Source of the DNA: Maylandia zebra
Lineage: Eukaryota; Chordata; Actinopteri; Cichliformes; Cichlidae
Assembly: GCF_041146795.1 (NCBI RefSeq)
Contig: NC_135174.1
Location: forward strand, 21,786,878-21,850,877
Direction of reading: 5' to 3'
DNA: 64,000 bases
Below the pieces are notes generated by a model. It was not told where the DNA came from. It saw nothing but the letters and a program-made list of their open reading frames with translations, and made no database searches. Every line of letters begins with the position of its first letter. Within the stretch, counting starts at the first letter, position 1. The translations under genes and the position numbers were made by a program. Below, in pieces: positions 1 through 32,409 of the stretch.

Positions 1-1253
1 CACACACACACCAGGCTGTTTCGAGTTTCAGTTCAGTTAGTTTTACTACTATTGAATCAAAGTGAATCAAAACATTCTCTGTAAATGAAAACAGTCCGAA
101 AAATTACAAAGAACACATGATGAATATAGTTTTGTTAATAAGAAAATTATGAAAACCCCAAATTATTTCTCTGTGTCCGCTGTTCACAAACATATGTTGT
201 TATACCAACATAGCACCTGCTGAATGAGCATGCTCTTCAGCTCCTCCTTTGCATCTCTGCTGTAACTGTGATCCAGGAAGCACTGATGTGGTTATTCACG
301 GTGTCTAGACTTCTCTGGTAAAACATAACTGTGCTGAAAGTCGTTTTAGCCACCATAGTTATATATAAAACTAGTGTTTCACTGACTTTATTTCAGCATA
401 TGTTGAACCCTTTGAAGTTATAATGCTTTGTTACGCATCAAACCATTGTTTCTCAACATTTTTTAGCGATGTACCCTGAGCTTAAAATACTTTTTCCACC
501 AAGTGCAACCTCAAACCAAAAACAGAAAAGAAAAAAATGTGAGAGATGAAAAAGAACCCCCATAACTGCGTATAACATTAGATTAACAAGAAGATGATAT
601 CATAGGTGTACAATCGGAGTCTCTCTGCTAAGTTGTGCTTAAATTGAATGACAAACATGGGCTGTTTTTTCACCAAGGATCTTAGTCATCTGTAAACAAA
701 TGTCAGTTGCTTTCACCTTTTGTGAGGCTTAACGGCCGTTGACTTTGTCATAACATTGGAAACAGAACTTTCCAGACTTATTTTTCATTAAACTTACAAT
801 TTATTTCATAACTTGGGGGAACTTGAAAGCAAAAACTGACATAATCGAGACTATCTCAAAAATGATGCTCTTATTTGGGGAAAACTCAGCAAAGGACATT
901 GGCTGTCTCAGTGTTGGAAGAAGATGCAGTCTCCCAGCATATTCATCTATGATGCTAAAAGAATCAAGTGCCTCCAGTGCTGATAGCCTAAAGGGAAAAA
1001 GGTGGCACATACACGAAAATGGTTCTGATTAAGCACGTTTGTTGACATGACCAGAATAAATTTAGATTTTACAACTTTTTCCTGTAGTTTTGTTCAAGTT
1101 CTGCCCATTTAGCTTTGGGTAATTAGCACTGGAAAATACTGGCTCCAACTGATAACTCTGGTCATTAGATTTTTTTTTTAATGGAAGGTTTCTTTGCAAA
1201 GGTAGTTCTTGTTAAATCTGGGAAAGTAAAAACAAGGAAATGTAAAAGTCAAA

Positions 1254-1360
1254 CGCTGTCTGCGAGTTGGAATTTGCTAATTCATTCAGTATGTGGAGTA
1301 AAAGCTCTTGTTACAAAACAAACAAACAAAATAACAGCTTGTCATTTTTTTAGAGCTTTG
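1254..1360 (+). repeat. Dispersed direct repeat, copy 1
   Basis: About 105 bp nearly identical to 3727-3835: both contain the same stretch from CTGTCTGC through a CAAACAAACAAAATAACAGC segment, with only a few substitutions. Flanks are unrelated, so this is a local duplication or two copies of one dispersed repeat. No terminal repeats or poly-A tail were seen that would assign a transposon class. Confidence 0.7.
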
Positions 1361-3726
1361 TCACTAAGTGGTATGACAGAATAACAGAAACAGAATAAAC
1401 AGAAACACAATATCACAGCAGATGTGAAGGTAAAATTATTAATCAAGCAAATATTTAATGTTTTAACTAATCTTATCTCATTGTCCCACTATCCAAACAT
1501 ATGAAACCAAATTTATGTTTTAATGTTATTTGTACATTTTCTTTCACATTTTCTTGGCTCAGGAAGCTCATTGCAGTTTCAAAGTAGAAGGCCTGCAATG
1601 ATTTGCATTCTCATCCTCACACTGATGCAGTGACACCAGAATGTGGGAACAATGTTTGCACCATCTAGTGTTGAATGCTAGTCACTGAAGCAAACCCAGT
1701 CGCAGTGTTAGTTGAAACTTTCATCAGTCTTTTTAGTTTTGGCTACAGCTTAATGTTCTGCATGGATCAAAACCATCTCATGTGACTTGTGATTCTGGAA
1801 AGCATCCAACAACAATAGTTTTTATTTACGTGCTCATAAAAAGCACAATAAAAAAACATTCATATTACTTTTAATGTGTATTTACCTTTTTACTATCCGA
1901 AACTTATGGATAGATTTAATGAAAGAGTCACCAGAGGTAGAGCTTTTCTGGATTCTTGAAGAGAATCTGAGAGGATTATTTTGCTAAATTGTACATTTCT
2001 TATCATAACTACAGTGGCCCTGAGAGGTCTTTTAAGCATGTCACAGCGAAATCCTTCACGTTTTAGTTTTTGACACTTCCGCAGCTTTTCTGCCACATTA
2101 TTGTTTCCCTTAAATCACTTCTGTTGTGCATTTTTCCAAGTGATTAAGTTGCATTGCGTTCGACCTCCCAGGGCTACTATACATGTCTTTACAAAGACCT
2201 TTCAAATATACAGTAATACGAAAGATATCTGACGTTTTCTTTAGCTTATTAGACTAATAAATCACAAATTAATCCCACTCCAGAAAATCTTTGAATCCAT
2301 TGAGTACATTTTGCATGGAACATAACTACCTGTTCGCAATGCAAAAAGTGTTTCTTCATATGCTATTATGTGTAAAGACCCTCAGGTTATCAACTTCCTG
2401 AAACAAGTTGTTTTTGTTCTCTTCTGACTGAGAACAAACAGGTCTGAATAGCAGGTGGGCGGACCCCCCTGTGCTTACAGTGCTTGAAATGACCATATTA
2501 AGAATATCTGCTCTCAGTGACATCATAAAAATCCAAGAGCCCTCAGAGTTGTCTGAATCCTGAGCCTTAGACTCACAGACGTTAATTGTAAATCTTACTA
2601 TTATTATTGTTATTATTAATTAGGTTTTGGCCATCCACCTTTTTTAAAAGCATGTATACAGAAACCAATGAAAAGTGAAATAGGCCAACTTAAAAACAAA
2701 TTAAAGGGAATTGAAGATCAGTAACATTAATAACCAATATAAGTCCATATTTATAAATATTGATTCTTTAATGAAGGATATCATAGCATACGCAGCAATC
2801 ACAACATCATGACATAACACCATAATCAAAGAAAACATGGGGAAATAATATTTTGTAATCTTTTTCAACATGCTATAGTTCATCAGATTTATTAGGTGTA
2901 CTGTAACCATATTGGTTGTCAAGGTGACCCAGATGACCGTTGCTGCCTTGCACATTGCTTCAGAGCCCTGTTCACTGCGGTTTCACCAAGTGTTCAGCCA
3001 CACAGAGTGGAGATAAGAGGTGGAGGAGGCAGAGTCCAGTTTCGTCAGATCCCATTTTACATTCTAGTTTCACAACGTTCTCACGCAGGAAGGCAGGAAG
3101 ACCAGGTTTAAACTCATATGTGCTTCCTGGGAGAGCAACACATGAGTCCTCTGGGTCTAGCCCTGTTTACGTCAAGCCCCCATTACCTTTTCCTACCCTC
3201 TTCTCCTCCCCCGACACACCCCTATGGTTGGGTGGGTGTTGTCAGGCCCTCAGCCAATGACATTACAGCGAATACCCTTTGAACAAGCCACGATAAATCA
3301 ATCTGTGTCACTGGAGGGAGGAAAACAGGCAGAGGGAAGGATCTTAAAGATAAACTGGAAAGCATTGCTATAGTGATGAGAAAGAACTTTGCACTAATAT
3401 CCTAATGAAATGAAGACCTACAGTTTCATGTAACTGTTAGTAATTATTTTATTGTGGAATTATAAAAACATATCTAGATGGAAAAGTGCGTGAAAACAGA
3501 TATGAATGAAAGTGACCTCTGGTGGTCTGTTCAAAGTTCTCGGACTGATTTCGGTTTTACGTGTCAGCCAAAGAACAGGATTCACTGCCAAAGAAATAAC
3601 CACGACTTCCTTACATTTTGCATTTATATGTTTTGCTTAGTTGGTTAGAAAATGAAGAAACTTGTATCTTAAATCTCACAACGCAGTCTTATGCAGTGAT
3701 GACAACTGTGTGCTTAATGGAAGAAA

Positions 3727-3835
3727 CTGTCTGCAAGTTGGAATTTGCTACTTCATTCAGTATGTGGAGTAAAAGCTCTTGTTACAAAACAAACAAACAA
3801 AATAACAGCTTGTCATTTTTTCAAAGATTTGTTAC
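3727..3835 (+). repeat. Dispersed direct repeat, copy 2
   Basis: Partner of the repeat at 1254-1360, same orientation, about 2.5 kb apart. Similarity fades after the CTTGTCATTTTTT segment, where one copy reads TAGAGC and the other CAAAGA. Confidence 0.7.
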
Positions 3836-5669
3836 TGTGTTACATGACAGTTGTGCATGGACAGGAAAGTTGGGAGAGAAGAACTATGTATATGTCACAC
3901 TGTGGTTAAATGGTGAGTAGGTTTGCAATCTGTCTAATCAACAGATATTGCCTGAGAATTTATATGTCTGATTTTTCAGGCTTATGATGCGGCAACATGT
4001 ATTACTTCAGTTATCATCTGTTTGTGTAAGATCTAAGATGTGTTTCTTATTGTTCTTGTTGGTCACAGTCATGTGACCTGTCACAGGTGATTTAAGATGT
4101 GTTTTACTGTCTGAAGAAGAGCAAGTATGCTCAAAATGTTACAAGGTGCTAGAGGCGATAAATAAGCTAATTTGAGACGTGCCCCGTATGATGGTGAGAA
4201 TGTGCCTGGATTTTTTTTTATCCTGTTTTAGAGGGTAAAGGGAAGACAGCAAATGGCCTGAGCCAGATTCACATTATGTATTTTTATTATTTAGTTCCAA
4301 GGTACAGCACTTTGCATCATCTGTGGTGGTTTTAAAGTGCTTTATAAATAAAGATGCTGATGAATTACTCAAACCAACCTGTTTGACACCCAACAACCAT
4401 GTCGTGTTCTAACTCACTTAAATCCCATTTCTTCCCAATCAGATGCTTGGTTTGAATTTACTATCATGTGACTTGCTGATTTGCATTTTGTATCTTTAAA
4501 TTTGATGATGTGGAAGATCTTGCTCTTCTCTTTTCATTTTTTTCTGTACCTGAATGGGATTGAATACATCCACAATCCTTTAGCTTCAGTTGTATATACA
4601 GCTTAAGATGATCTTTACTGCTGTTTTCTTATCTAACAAAATGGAGACAGAGAGCAAGCATGAGTGTTCAGCCTAGGGTATGACCTTTCTCTCCTGCCTG
4701 TCGTACAAAACTAAAATCCAGCCTCATTCCAGCTTGATGTTTGTGTTACCCTTACCATTCGATAAAGCTGTACCACAAAAACAGAACAATAGAAGGATAA
4801 CGACTACTGGATGAGTGATTACTCTCGATTATATTTTCTAAATGACAACAGAGTGACAGTACCAGAAACTGAAAGCATTCAGATTTGAAGCCTGATCAAC
4901 CTCATATGTATTTGGACATATGTTGCAAAATTAACTACTATTCAATATGCTTTTCATATTCTGTCTCCTCTGTTTATGCATATGGATGAACATTTGCACA
5001 TGCACGCAGAAAGTGAATCTAATCTTATCTTATGTGCAGAGTCCACATGTGTAAGCACAGGTCATTCAGACAAGCTCAGCACTGGTTCTTTGTAGAGTAG
5101 CGGATCATTTACACACACATATGTTTGTGTGTATGCGTGTAATTATGTCAGCATGTTAGGAAAGGTCGTCACGCTATCTTGGTTGTGCTTTATCAATGGG
5201 AGTGAATCGAGTGTCATGTTTAACGAGTAAAAGTGTGGAGCATTAGCATTTTTATAAATTTATGTTGATATAATGGCTACTGCTGTGAAGTGAGACAGAG
5301 ATTTACAGCAGATATATCTCTAAATCGCACTCCATTGGGTCTGACTGTTTTTTATGTTTTATGCATAAAATACCAGAAAAAGCTTCGCTGATCGGAAGAT
5401 CAGCAGGTTGTTCCCGTGATACCCCCCTGCCCTTCTGCTGACTCAAGAGACAACTTGAGCAACCTGGTAGTGACGTCAAACTCTGTGGAGGACACCAGGA
5501 CACCAGGACAGCCTCACCTCCACAGACACACACAAATTAAGTACTATTTAAAAATACAACAGATCCTTTGTACTCCTTTTGTTCATAGGTCCATAAATTT
5601 TCAACCCACTCAAAATTTGTATTAGAAAAGAACAGAAGAGTAATTTTGGAAAATTATTACATGTATCTG

Positions 5670-5880
5670 TTTAGAGTAGAGTTTGCATGTTGTCCCTTTG
5701 CCTGCATGGGTTTCCTCTGAATGCTTTTGAATACATCCTCTCACAGACCAGAGACATGCTTGTGATTCTAACTTGGCCATGGATGTAAGTATGTAACAGA
5801 GTGCTGAATGGTTAAAATTTGACACGTCTAAAGCGCTCTGAGTGGTCATAAGATTAGATAAGCAGTATAAATCTCAGTGC
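5670..5880 (+). repeat. Fish interspersed-repeat fragment
   Basis: The run AGTTTGCATGTTGTCCC, CATGGGTTTCCTCTGAATG, AGACATGC, AAAGCGCTCTGAGTGGTCA and AGATAAGCAGTATAAAT matches, in order, phrases recurring in a common teleost dispersed repeat. Degraded relatives occur at about 27720-27840 and 36470-36545. The exact family name was not established. Confidence 0.5.
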
Positions 5881-6784
5881 ATTACATTAACTTACACATT
5901 TAAGGACTAAGCACATGGTAAAATATGAATAAATAGTGGAAAATGGAGAAGATTGGAGCATTTTATGTGGGGGATGGGATTAAGAGGAAAATTCAAGTCC
6001 TCGGAGGAGACAAACATGTACCTGGGGATCCCGGAGGGATTCGTGATGAATTTGCGACCTAATGTCATTCACACATGTGCAAACCACGAGTTCCCAAAAT
6101 TATGACTTTAACCACAAACAGCTGCACAGATAAACTTGCAGGAACAGCATTCATGCATAGACAGATCACAAATAAAAGGTGGGCGTTTTGCTTGTAGAAT
6201 GACATTTGTAGGGACGACGGCGTATCAACAAAACTGCTAGGTCTACAGGTGCTATATTATTAGGTTTTAGTTTAGTTTTTTTCCTGTATCAGCTCTTGAA
6301 ATCCAGTGTTGAAACTGTCAAAAACCAATCATTTGCTGTCAAAACTGCAAATTTTAAGCTTTTATTCTCAGCACGCTGGTGAATCTCACCTGAATGTCTC
6401 AGTTTGCAATGTTGCTCTACCTCTTTGGTCAAGATTAATAACTAAATTTCTGGTGGTCCTCCAGCAATTTAGTGCCACTAAACATGGGCTTATGCTGACT
6501 TCCAGTCGAGCAAGAGGACAACATGAACCAGGAGTCCTATTATAGCTTTGTCAAGGGAGGGCAAGGTGTGGATGCATCGCATTTAATGTCTGGTGGCACG
6601 AATTAGGCCATATCTATAAACCTTAGCTTTTCTTTATGTTCTTTCTTTATATATTTCTTGGGCTTACAGCCTTTGTTGTGAGACAACAGCAGTGAGAAGA
6701 CAGGAAAGCTGGTGAGAGAGAAAAAGGGGGGAAATTTTAACCAGGCTATTTAAACATGTTTATGTTTTTGATTTAAACAAAGGC

Positions 6785-6830
6785 TATGTCATAATGCCAT
6801 ATTGCAAAGGCAATATGGCATTATGACATA
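6785..6830. repeat. Perfect 21-bp inverted repeat with 4-nt loop
   Basis: Positions 6785-6805 and 6810-6830 are exact reverse complements, separated by AAAG. As RNA it would form an uninterrupted 21-bp hairpin. It may be a very short palindromic element, a cruciform-prone site or chance; a microRNA precursor is less likely because the loop is too small and the stem too short. Confidence 0.9.
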
Positions 6831-8740
6831 CTGGCCACCTGTTAAACCTAGTGAGCCAGACTTTCACTCTGTTTTGTATTATTTCTTACTCTGAAATGAA
6901 AGCATGCTAAATATGAAAACAAACAGAAGTGATAAATTGGCTTTAGTTTCTTTTTCACATTATTCAACTGAATCTGACAATAATTATTTGTGCTAACTGT
7001 CACAAACTGGAAATGACCAGATCACTTCCCTCATTAATTATTGATGCCTGTGACTGAGGTTAATGACTGATTCAGGCACAATGGGCCTTTTGAATATCTC
7101 GCGTCTGACTCACCCTCTCGCTTCTCTCATGGCTGCGTGTCGCTCGCCCAGCAGATCAGGGAACTGCTGATGACAGCAGACGAGGCAGAGAGATCCTTTG
7201 ATCAAACCACAAAGTACAAAACTATATCACTGTGGCCCCTGAACAAAAGCTAATGAATGACCAGGCTGGTGCTCGTCGTGTAGCTGCAAGCTTGCTGTCA
7301 AGATTAATGTCTTGAGGTTTTACTTAGAAGGGAAGAAAAACAAACAAACAACAAAGACTCATTCATAATTTGAACCATAAACAAGAAATAAACATTTGTT
7401 TACTTGTTACCTAAATGGGCTTCAAATATTACAGCTTCCTCCAGCCTAACATGAATTTATTACAGAAACTAATGGAGTTGCAATATGGCATTTCAGATCT
7501 TTAAATCTCTGCAGTCTTCGTATCTGAATCATTCCTGACAGAAATATTTAATTCTGCGTTCTTCTTAACCTTAAAGTGGAGTGGTGGGGTCATTTATGAC
7601 ATATTCATATACTGTTGTAATATTTTTTTATTCTAACAGTGCTGTCAGTCTACGTCTTCTACAACCTTTCAGGGTTTGTTACAAATTGTTTTGGTTTTTT
7701 TTTTTCAATATATAAGATTTGATTCAATTGTAATTTTGCACTTATAATCACTACATTGTAACATTTTGAAGGTAACCATGGCTGAAAGTCCTATAACCAG
7801 GTTCAGAAATATGTTGAAATGCATGCAGGACAGGCTGTGGACAAACTTGCTGTTATCAGTGATTTTTGGAAAAGATTTGTTGCCGTTACACAAATACTAT
7901 AACCCCAGCACTGATCTTTGTGTAAGATAAACAGTTGCAGACTGGTGCAGTTTAGTTGTATCTCTTCTAAATCAGCCGCAGCAGAAAAATCTGGGAGAAC
8001 TGTGATAGCAAAAAAAACAAAAACATAATTAAATACATGTAAACATTTTAAAATATCTGTACTAGTCATTCTATAATAATACTCCAATTCATTTAATAAC
8101 ATAATAATATACACATAATAATCGGTATCAAGACATCACTTTAGAACTGATTTCCAGTCTTACTGCTCACTCTTTGTGGTCTCTTACCATGTTAAATACA
8201 TCCCCTGAGTAATACATAAGGCTGCTGAGATTCCCAGGCAGAAGTAGATGCCTTTTACCAATCAGAAGAAACCAGGATGGAAGAGTCAGTGCCGCTCCTT
8301 AAAACACACGCTCAGCTGCTGTAGTTTTATACAACATTTGGTTTTCTTTCTATGGTTTATCCAGCACCGACCTGAGGCATAAGCAAACTAAACAGCTGCT
8401 TGGAGGCTCTAGAGCACTTGAAATGTCACACAAGAAGGTTTGATGATAACTGAGAAGAATACAGTGTTATTGAACTAGGAAAAGGAGGAGGAAATGTTGA
8501 GATCCTTAGATAGATGGAAATTTTAAAAAAGAGGAAGAGAAGAGGAGCAAAAGTGTGTAGGTGTTGGTAGGTCTTCCTGATTTCTCAGGTTTTTGCATAT
8601 TTGTCACACTTACATGTTTTACATCATTAAAAAATAGACAAAGATAAACAGTGTAAATACAAACGCTGTTTTTATAGGATGATTTCATTTGTGAAGCAAA
8701 AAAGCCACCCAAACCTAGCTGGCTCTATGTGGAAAAACTA

Positions 8741-9300
8741 ATTACCCTGTACACCTAATAACTGGTTGTGCCAATCTCAGCAGCAAGAACTGCAATAAAG
8801 TGTTTGAGATAACCAGTTACAACCCAAATGCACTTGAGCTTCAGACTGGCCGTTCTCCTTCTAGGAAAGGGCAGAATTCATGGTTCCATTAACAGCAAGT
8901 TTTCCAGCTCATAAAGCAGCAAAGCAGCCCCACCCCATTACACTACCACCACCATGGTTGACAGCCTATATGTTCTTTCATGAAATGCTGCCCTTGAAAC
9001 CTTCCAAAAAAGTTTAACTTTTTTCTCGACATTCGACAGAACATTTTCCCTATCGTTCTGGGGATCATCAGGATGCCAAGAATCCCTCGTCTGGCATTTG
9101 ACAGATTGTGTTTATTTTGGTCAATGGTGGCTTTCTCATTGGAATTCTCCCATGGATGCTAACACTCCCCACTCTCTTTCTTATTGCTGAATCATAAACA
9201 CTGTCTTTAACTTCAAGAAAGAAATTAAGCAGCGGCAGAATAGTTTCTGACAGCACTGAATATGACATTATCCTGATGAAAACCAGTTTATGTTTTATAT
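8741..9300 (-). mobile_element. Tc1/mariner-type transposon relic (antisense)
   Basis: On the - strand, around 9240-9070, the translation reads VKDSVYDSAIRKRVG then HGRIPMRKPPLTK, which resembles the HTH/linker region of fish Tc1/mariner transposases (pattern V.DS..RK.L....HGR..RRKPLL). The + strand text GCAGCAAAGCAGCCCCACC, ACACTACCACCACCATG, CACCTTCCAAAAAGTT-like and GGGGATCATCAGGATG follows the same element. It is interrupted and lacks identifiable terminal repeats, so it is a dead fragment just upstream of the glud1 promoter. Confidence 0.7.
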
Positions 9301-9399
9301 TAGATATAATTTTGCACCGATCTATATGCCTGATTACTCAAGAGAGAAAGAGGAGGCTCGTGCCGGTTATTTGTGCCCGGACCTTTTCTTTTCACTGGA

Positions 9400-9704
9400 A
9401 ATATAAAACAACGGTTCAAACCCGGGAGCGCGCACTCTTAACGGTTTGGCAATTGCGCGTACCCATGTAGGCCCTCCTCTTCCGCGTGCGTCTGGGAGAG
9501 CCTCAGTTGGTGTGGTCGGCTCGCGCTGCCTTTTAAAGCAAACTGACACGACATGCCATTTCCCACTCGGCCAGAGGACGGGACACGGTGAAGAGCTTTT
9601 GTGTCTCTCATTCTAACCCCTTTTCCTGTCGTCACCCCCATTGTCCTTGTTGTTGTTTAGTTCCCTTTTCTTTAGTTTGTTCACACGGTTAGCTAGTTTC
9701 AGTC
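9400..9704 (+). promoter_or_regulatory. glud1: glud1 CpG-rich promoter / 5' UTR region
   Basis: GC and CpG content rise sharply from about 9400 (for example CCCGGGAGCGCGCAC, TTGCGCGTACCC, TCCGCGTGCGTC) compared with the AT-rich DNA on both sides, and stay high through exon 1. There is no clear TATA box near the likely start. This fits a housekeeping-type CpG-island promoter with dispersed initiation. The transcription start itself cannot be fixed from sequence. Confidence 0.6.
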
Positions 9705-29082
<19,378 letters not shown>

Positions 29083-29960
29083 ATGGCTGACCAATGGTCC
29101 ACACTAGTCTCCCTTCCTCCACCCTTCTGCTGTTGAATCCCCTCTCCTGCCTTTCTCCACCTCTAAAACAGCCTTCAGAACATATCACTGTTTACCGCTG
29201 CTCCTTGGCTCCTTTCACACACACATGTAGCGACACAGTGGCTTGCCTCGTAGTTATTTCATGATCTTTGTGCTGCCATTATATCTCTGCAACTCTTTTT
29301 AAATATTGTCCTGTTCTTGTTTTTTGCCTGAGGTTACAGACAGAGAATCCCCCAGCCGTCATACAAGTGTTTATAATTCAGCTGTATGGCAGCCACGTTC
29401 TTAGCTCTGTGTTTGTGATCGCTGAATGCATGTGTGACCCTCCTGTTGCAGTTGTTTCAGTTGATAGCACTACAGATGCCTTATTTTTAGGAGGAGGTCT
29501 GCTCTAAAAGGGACACGGCCACTTCAATCTAATGTTAACTCAAACAGATTTAGATTTAACTTCATGTGAATAAGAGAAAAAAGTAATTTTATTACCCTTG
29601 AGTATGTCTTGTCACTCTTAAGGTGTAAAAAGTTAGTGATGGTTTTGCCAAGTTTTAGAATTCACAACAGAGATTCAGTGTTCTTCATAGTTGTGTTTTC
29701 ATGTTCCCGTTCCCCTTTATTTTCCTCCCTTTCCTGTTGTTTCATCGTAAATGCAGCTTCTTCCCGACTCTTCCACTGGCCAAGAGAGAAGAGCAGGGAT
29801 GGGCCGAGGTGTCACTGTGATCGGCCAATCCCTGCCTGAGTATTCTTCAGTTTAACCGTCCAGTTTCAGTACTGCAGCATTTTTGGAGGAAATTTTTATT
29901 TTTACTGTACTTTTTTTTTTTTTTTTTGGAAATCATAAAAATGTTCAGATACAGAAATGT
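29083..29960 (+). other. glud1: glud1 3' UTR (probable)
   Basis: Downstream of the stop there is no other gene. The best polyadenylation candidate is a non-canonical CATAAA at 29934-29939, followed by T/G-rich GTGTTATCAGTGTTTATTTT, giving a 3' UTR of about 0.87 kb. No AATAAA is seen earlier. Tentative. Confidence 0.4.
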
Positions 29961-30149
29961 GTTATCAGTGTTTATTTTCTGGTGAGCTCATCCTGTAACA
30001 TCTGGTGTTTTTCCTGCAACTTTATAAAAGTTGTTAATAAGACCTGAAGGAGGTATCAGCAGTATTACTGGGAAAAAAACAGGCTTGAGGAAAGTTATTT
30101 AAAAATTTCCTATTAAATTATTTTTTCTTTGGAATTGTTTTTAAAGAGT

Positions 30150-30385
30150 TGGTAAGTAGACTAATACTTATATAGCACTTTCTATGTTTGAATGCTCATG
30201 GTGCTTTATAGTACAAGCCTTATTCACAAACAGTCGAGTTTTTTTAAAATCGTTTTTAATAATTCATAGACATTCCATCGGATCTGTTGGGAGGAACTCA
30301 GCCTTCAGTATCTTGGCCAGGGATTGAACCACCAACCTCTCAGTTACATGACAACTTGCTCCACAGCCACCCTGTTGGGTTAATA
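30150..30385 (+). repeat. Fish interspersed repeat with short-chain gene-like tail
   Basis: ACTTATATAGCACTTTCTA, then GTGCTTTATAGTACAAG, CAGTATCTTGGCCAGGGATT and GAACCACCAACCTCTCAGTT follow a very common teleost dispersed repeat. A shorter relative is at about 34655-34745. Class not assigned. Confidence 0.5.
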
Positions 30386-30579
30386 ATAATTAAATGAATG
30401 GTATATGTCCATCCCTGTTATAATTACTCCCTGAAGTCCCTGCTCTTGATTTAAAAAAAAAATTTTAAAAAAAATTCCTGGTGTCATCATATTATATATA
30501 TGTTAAACTTATATATAATATTAAACTTGAATGTTGTTAATTTAGTTACAGCCTACATGAAGCTACCTTTTATACGTAC

Positions 30580-31785
30580 ACTACCAGTCAAAAGTTTGGA
30601 CCTTCTCATCTAATGTCTTTTTATTTATTACTACTTTCTACATTGTGGATTCATACTGAAGCCATCAAATATATGAAGCAAGACGTATGGAATTATGTAG
30701 CAAACCCACTTTGAGATCCCTCAAAGCCACCATTTGGCCTTCTCTCAGTGTGCTTCGTGTAGTCTCCTGAAATGGTTTTCACTTCACAGATGTGCCTTGT
30801 CAGGGTTCAGTTGTGGAATTTCTTGCCTTCTTAATGGGATTGGGACCATTAGTTGTGTTGTGTAGAAGTCAGGTTGGTACACAGCTGATAACTGTTAAAA
30901 TTCATATGACAAGAACCAGAGTCCATTATTACTTTAAAAACTGAAGGTCAGTTAGTCTGGAAAATTGCAAAAACTTTGAACTGTGGGAATTGCCTTTTAT
31001 AGTCAAATAGCTGCTAAGAAACCATTACTAAGGACAAGTAAAAAGCAGGTGAGACCAAGAAACACAATGAATGGACATTAGATCAGTGGAAATCTTTGGT
31101 CTGATAAGTCCAAATTTGAGGTCTTTGGTTCCACCTGCTGTGTCTTTGTGCAATGCAGAAATGATGAACAAATGGTCTCTACATGCCTAGTTCACACTGT
31201 GAAGCATGGAGGAGGAGGTGTTATGGTGTGTTGGAAGACACACTGAACAAGCATGGCTACCACAGCATCTTGCAGCAACATGCCATTCAGTTTGCATTTA
31301 GTTGGACCATCATTTATTTTTCAACAGGACAATGACCCCAAACACACCTGCAGGCTGTGCAAGGGCTATTTGACCAAGAAGGAAAGTGATGGAGTGCTGC
31401 GCCAGATAGCCTGGCCTCCACAATCACCTAACCTAAACCCAGTCGAGATGGTTTGGGATGAGATGGGAAAACAAGGTGAAGGCAAAAGGACCAACAAGTG
31501 CTCTGCATCTCTGGGAACTCCATCAAGACTGTTGGAAAACCATTTCAGGTGAATACCTCATTAAATTCATCGAGAGAATTCCACGAGTGTGCAAAACAAG
31601 GGTGGCAATTTCGAACAATCTAAAATATAAAACATGTTTTGAATTATTTCACACTTTTTATGTTTACTACATAATTCAGTGTGTTCACTCGTATTTTGAT
31701 GCTTTCAGTGAGAATAAACAATGTAAATAGTCGTGAAAATAAAGAAAAACCATTAGATAATATGTGTGATGATGTTTCTGAACAC
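30580..31785 (+). mobile_element. Degenerate Tc1-like DNA transposon
   Basis: It starts with the terminal sequence ACTACCAGTCAAAAGTTTGG seen in many fish Tc1 elements. The 3' end (ATGTAAATAGTCGTGAAAAT, AAAGAAAAACCATTAGATAA) matches the expected inverted end but is eroded. Between them lies a transposase relic. Multiple stops and frameshifts make it non-functional. Confidence 0.8.
31090..31735 (+). pseudogene. Tc1-like transposase pseudogene
   Basis: Fragments in different frames follow a Tc1 DDE transposase: LVGPSFIFQQDNDPKHTCRL (second catalytic Asp in QQDNDPKHT), then LCKGYLTKKESDGVL, WPPQSPNLNPVEMVWDEM, and, in a shifted frame, LWELHQDCWKTISGEYLIKF. The frameshift lies near 31460 and the upstream part has several stops. 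It once catalysed cut-and-paste transposition. Confidence 0.85.
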
Positions 31786-32409
31786 TCAGTGTCACGGAAG
31801 CCTGGAGGCTAATGTAAGAACTACGACCCAAAAGCCGATTCAAGCACAGGGGAAAGTGATGAGATTTCAACTAGATTTATTTGCTTAAACACAGGAATTA
31901 ATGGCAACACAAAGGCGGGATTCCTGGTGTAAAGGTGATCTAGACAAAACTGTGGGAGGAAGGAGGTTAGAGATGATGCAGGGGACGCTAGACTGGTCTT
32001 GGTGTGTGGAGTGTAAACTGCTCTGGGGGAGGTGAACGCCCAGCTGAGCTCCTAGAGTGGTGAGTGAGTAGGTTGAAGTGATGAATGATGCAACCATGAG
32101 CAGTGAAGTGTGCGTGATAAACGGGGACATTGCCGTGGAGACCAGAGTCCAGGAGCAACTAGAAGCACAGAGTAGATCAAGTAAACACGAGATTTTAACG
32201 AGCATGAAACAAGGAGAACTGTTATCAACGTGAGGTTAGCTGATGAAATGACAAAGGAGAGAAGATGATGCTTACCTAAAATATGTCTCCTGATTGCTTG
32301 GGGATCAAGAATAGGTGAACTGAGCAGGTGGCATGATGAGGGCTCTGCCCCAGGACTGATATGAGATGAACACAGGGTGGGCATGGAAAAAACACTGGAC
32401 TTCACCTGG

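Larger units (their letters stand above)
1..8740. other. Intergenic DNA upstream of glud1, no gene seen
   Basis: All six frames are interrupted and no coding similarity was recognised. Contents seen: a short CA run at the very start, a pair of roughly 100-bp direct repeats (about 1254-1360 and 3727-3835), a perfect 21-bp hairpin at 6785-6830, and a fish interspersed-repeat fragment at about 5670-5880. The rest is AT-rich and appears unique. Confidence 0.6.

Noticed and set aside
6785-6830. microRNA precursor interpretation of the perfect hairpin
   Set aside because: Perfect pairing with a 4-nt loop and only 46 nt total does not fit normal animal pre-miRNA size or bulge pattern.
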